Made by a program: the position numbers and the translations under genes
Notes under the pieces: model-generated
Told to the model about the DNA's origin: nothing
The model's database searches: none
What the model saw: only the letters and a program-made list of their open reading frames with translations
Assembly (NCBI GenBank): GCA_014138095.1
Contig: JACGXE010000006.1
Span: forward strand, 186,001-250,000
Length of the DNA stretch: 64,000 nucleotides
Origin: Ochrobactrum sp. RH2CCR150
Lineage (GTDB): Bacteria; Pseudomonadota; Alphaproteobacteria; Rhizobiales; Rhizobiaceae
Direction of reading: 5' to 3'
Shown: one piece after another, positions 62,414 through 64,000 of the stretch
Layout of the letters: each line of letters opens with the position of its first letter
How positions within the stretch are numbered: the first letter of the stretch is position 1

Positions 62414-63430
62414 TTATTTCGCGGCGTCGATAACCTTCTGCGCATCTTCAAGCGCATATTCGACATTGGCAACGCCACCCTTCTGGGTGTTGGCCAGATC
62501 CTTGTCGAGCGATTCCTGGCTGACGCTGAGGAACGGAACGACGAGGTCCTTCTTCACTTCCTTGCCGTCGAGAATCTGCTGTGCGACCCAGAAAGCCAGC
62601 GTGGACACGCCCGGTGCAATCGAAACCGACATGGTTTCGTAGCCGTTGGCGTCTTTCTGCTGCTTCCACCACTGCAGTTCGTCTTCACGGTTGCCCATGA
62701 TGATGGTTGGCGTTTCGCGCTTGGCGGCAGCAAAGGCTTGTGCAGCGCCATAGCCGTCGCCGCCCTGCGTTACCACAGCATCGACTTTCGGCAGGCTCGG
62801 CAGGATACCGGCAACGGCGCGCTGCGCAACGTCGGCAGCCCAGTCACCGTTGACCGAACCGACGACCTTGAACTTCGGATGCTTCTTCACGCCTTCTTCG
62901 ATACCGGCATGAATATTGTCATCGACCGAAACACCGGCGAGACCGCGGATTTCAAGCAGGTTGCCACCATCGGGGTAACGCTTTGCAAGATAGTCGATCT
63001 GGCCTTCGCCCATGGCCTTGAAATCGACTGCGATGCGCCATGCGCAAGGCTCGGTGACAATACCGTCGAAGGAAACGACGGTGATGCCGGCATCGCAGGC
63101 TTCCTTGACTGCGCCGTTCAGCGCGGTCGGCGAAGCGGCGTTGATGACGATGGCGTCATAGCCCTGCAGGATCATGTTCTGGATCTGGGCGGCCTGTTCG
63201 GTCGCCTGATTTTCGGCGGTCGTGAACGGGTCGGCGGCAGCCACCACGCCAGCCTTTACGGCTTCCTTGGTGATCTTGTCCCAGCTTTCCAGCATGGCCT
63301 GACGCCAGGAATTACCTGCGTAATTGTTCGAGAATGCAATCTTCTTCGATGAAGTGTCGGCGAGCGCGCTGCCTGCCGCAAAAACGCCTGCCAGTGCTAC
63401 AGACGCAAAAAGGATTTTCCCAAGCTTCAT
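62414..63430 (-). CDS. Sugar ABC transporter substrate-binding protein
   Basis: 338 residues from the ATG at 63430, which has GGAGGAAAG in front, and a signal peptide (MKLGKILFASVALAGVFAAGSALA). The mature part has the periplasmic binding fold of the ribose/galactose group: IAFSNNYAGNSWRQAMLESWDKITKEAVKAG, IQNMILQGYDAIVINAASPTALNGAVKEACDAGITVVSFDG. The ligand is not evident. It is the first gene of the ABC and SMP-30 operon and is divergent from the GAF-domain gene. Confidence 0.9.
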   Translation of the reverse strand: MKLGKILFASVALAGVFAAGSALADTSSKKIAFSNNYAGNSWRQAMLESWDKITKEAVKAGVVAAADPFTTAENQATEQAAQIQNMILQGYDAIVINAASPTALNGAVKEACDAGITVVSFDGIVTEPCAWRIAVDFKAMGEGQIDYLAKRYPDGGNLLEIRGLAGVSVDDNIHAGIEEGVKKHPKFKVVGSVNGDWAADVAQRAVAGILPSLPKVDAVVTQGGDGYGAAQAFAAAKRETPTIIMGNREDELQWWKQQKDANGYETMSVSIAPGVSTLAFWVAQQILDGKEVKKDLVVPFLSVSQESLDKDLANTQKGGVANVEYALEDAQKVIDAAK

Positions 63431-63641
63431 TCTTTCCTCCCGGTTGCAAATATTCCGCCCCGCAGCGCCCCGGCGCTTCGGTTCGTTGAAATTGAGTATG
63501 GTGCGAAGCCTCCCGCACCGCCGCTCCTCAACGGCACCAACCGCAATTGACGTGATTTCACTCTTGTCTTGCGGGCAATTTTCTGGTGAAGCGAAGATGG
63601 AAGAAGCGGCGCGGTCTGTGAAGGCCGAATGCAGCAACAGA

Positions 63642-63659
63642 GCTGCGGGTTCCCGCAGC
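63642..63659. promoter_or_regulatory. Operator-like palindrome 1 (TGCGGGTTCCCGCA core)
   Basis: GCTGCGGGTTCCCGCAGC, symmetric except for the central TT. Its core of 14 bases is repeated in the next palindrome, 21 bases away. Confidence 0.6.
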
Positions 63660-63663
63660 AAAA

Positions 63664-63679
63664 TTGCGGGTTCCCGCAA
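63664..63679. promoter_or_regulatory. Operator-like palindrome 2 (TGCGGGTTCCCGCA core)
   Basis: TTGCGGGTTCCCGCAA, with the same 14-base core as palindrome 1. Centre-to-centre distance is 21 bases, about two helical turns, suggesting cooperative binding of one regulator to both. Confidence 0.6.
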
Positions 63680-63755
63680 GACGCGCCGAGGAGGGCGCGG
63701 CGTATTATAAGTCTCATGACGATATGAGTGTAACTTGCGTTTGGAGGAGAAACGC

Positions 63756-64000
63756 TTGGCCGAACGCGCGCCCAGACAGCAGGATAGCAAGCACGATCAC
63801 GGGCAGGCTGAAAACCTCCTTGATCACTATTTGAACATTTCCCGGCTTCTGGCGGGGCAGCTCGATTTCGATTCCATCATTCAGGCGGTGGCGGCCGAGA
63901 TTGCCTGCATCCTGCCTTATGACCATCTCGACGTCTGCATCAAGATGCTCGATGGCAAGTTCCACATTGCCTATGAGTCCGGTATTGCGACCGCCTGGAG
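63756..64000 (+). CDS. GAF-domain signalling protein, N-terminal part (cut by window end)
   Basis: Starts at TTG 63756 with GGAGGAG in front and runs open to the end of the window. The visible 81 residues, LLDHYLNISRLLAGQLDFDS then IIQAVAAEIACILPYDHLDV, are the start of a GAF sensor domain as in histidine kinases, cyclases or transcription activators. The effector part is outside the window. It is divergent from the sugar ABC operon. Confidence 0.65.
   Translation, partial: MAERAPRQQDSKHDHGQAENLLDHYLNISRLLAGQLDFDSIIQAVAAEIACILPYDHLDVCIKMLDGKFHIAYESGIATAW

Larger units (their letters stand above)
63431..63755. other. Divergent promoter region with two tandem palindromes
   Basis: 325 bases without a gene between the binding protein gene and the GAF-domain gene. 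The only strong structure is the pair of palindromes at 63642-63659 and 63664-63679. An upstream in-frame extension of the binding protein frame is not credible. Confidence 0.6.

Noticed and set aside
63431-63790. N-terminal extension of the sugar-binding protein
   Set aside because: The added residues are low-complexity and precede a clear signal peptide with its own GGAGGAAAG site.

Overview
The window looks like part of the secondary chromosome (chromid) of a Brucella/Ochrobactrum-type member of the Hyphomicrobiales (alphaproteobacteria). It holds a complete repABC replication and partition module (14.7-18.6 kb) on the same molecule as housekeeping purine genes (guaB, guaA). It also has a rhizobial-type L-rhamnose locus (rhaRSTPQUK and rhaDI) and short palindromic repeats of a style common in this group. 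The species is not resolved from sequence alone.

Layout. 1-5.5 kb: a beta-oxidation-like operon (enoyl-CoA hydratase end, acyl-CoA dehydrogenase, Rid protein, fused hydratase/3-hydroxyacyl-CoA dehydrogenase), a MarR regulator and a metal-dependent cyclase; the set suggests a CoA-dependent aromatic acid pathway. 5.6-9.4 kb: a regulator with two GntR-like winged helices, an Ldh-family oxidoreductase and an MFS carrier. 9.4-13.7 kb: alkaline phosphatase plus a DUF3299/ABC ATPase/FtsX-like permease set with a histidine-rich loop. 13.7-18.6 kb: chromid origin, with repA, repB, repC, two parS-like palindromes and an antisense countertranscribed RNA. 18.8-22.8 kb: a MarC membrane protein and a marR-emrA-emrB efflux operon. 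22.9-33.8 kb: L-rhamnose uptake and catabolism. 33.9-39.3 kb: manC, manB, a P1 peptidase and a ClC channel. 39.5-45.2 kb: guaB, an RsmB-like methyltransferase, a thioesterase, a nucleosidase and guaA.

45.19-57.90 kb is an integrated element of 12.7 kb at the 3' end of guaA, bounded by a 13-bp direct repeat. It carries a tyrosine recombinase, an AlpA-like regulator, a plasmid replication initiator with iterons and a DnaA box, a trbJ-trbK-trbL remnant, and an RP4-like traK-oriT-traJ segment. The oriT contains a 90-bp array of decamers in exact 10-bp phase. Where the relaxase gene would be expected there is instead an AAA ATPase and subtilisin-like protease pair, a candidate defence module. The native guaA terminator appears to have been displaced to the far side of the island.

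57.9-64 kb: an SMP-30/gluconolactonase-like gene with a sugar-type ABC importer (two permeases, ATPase, binding protein), and a divergent GAF-domain gene cut by the window end. Two tandem palindromes lie in the divergent promoter region.
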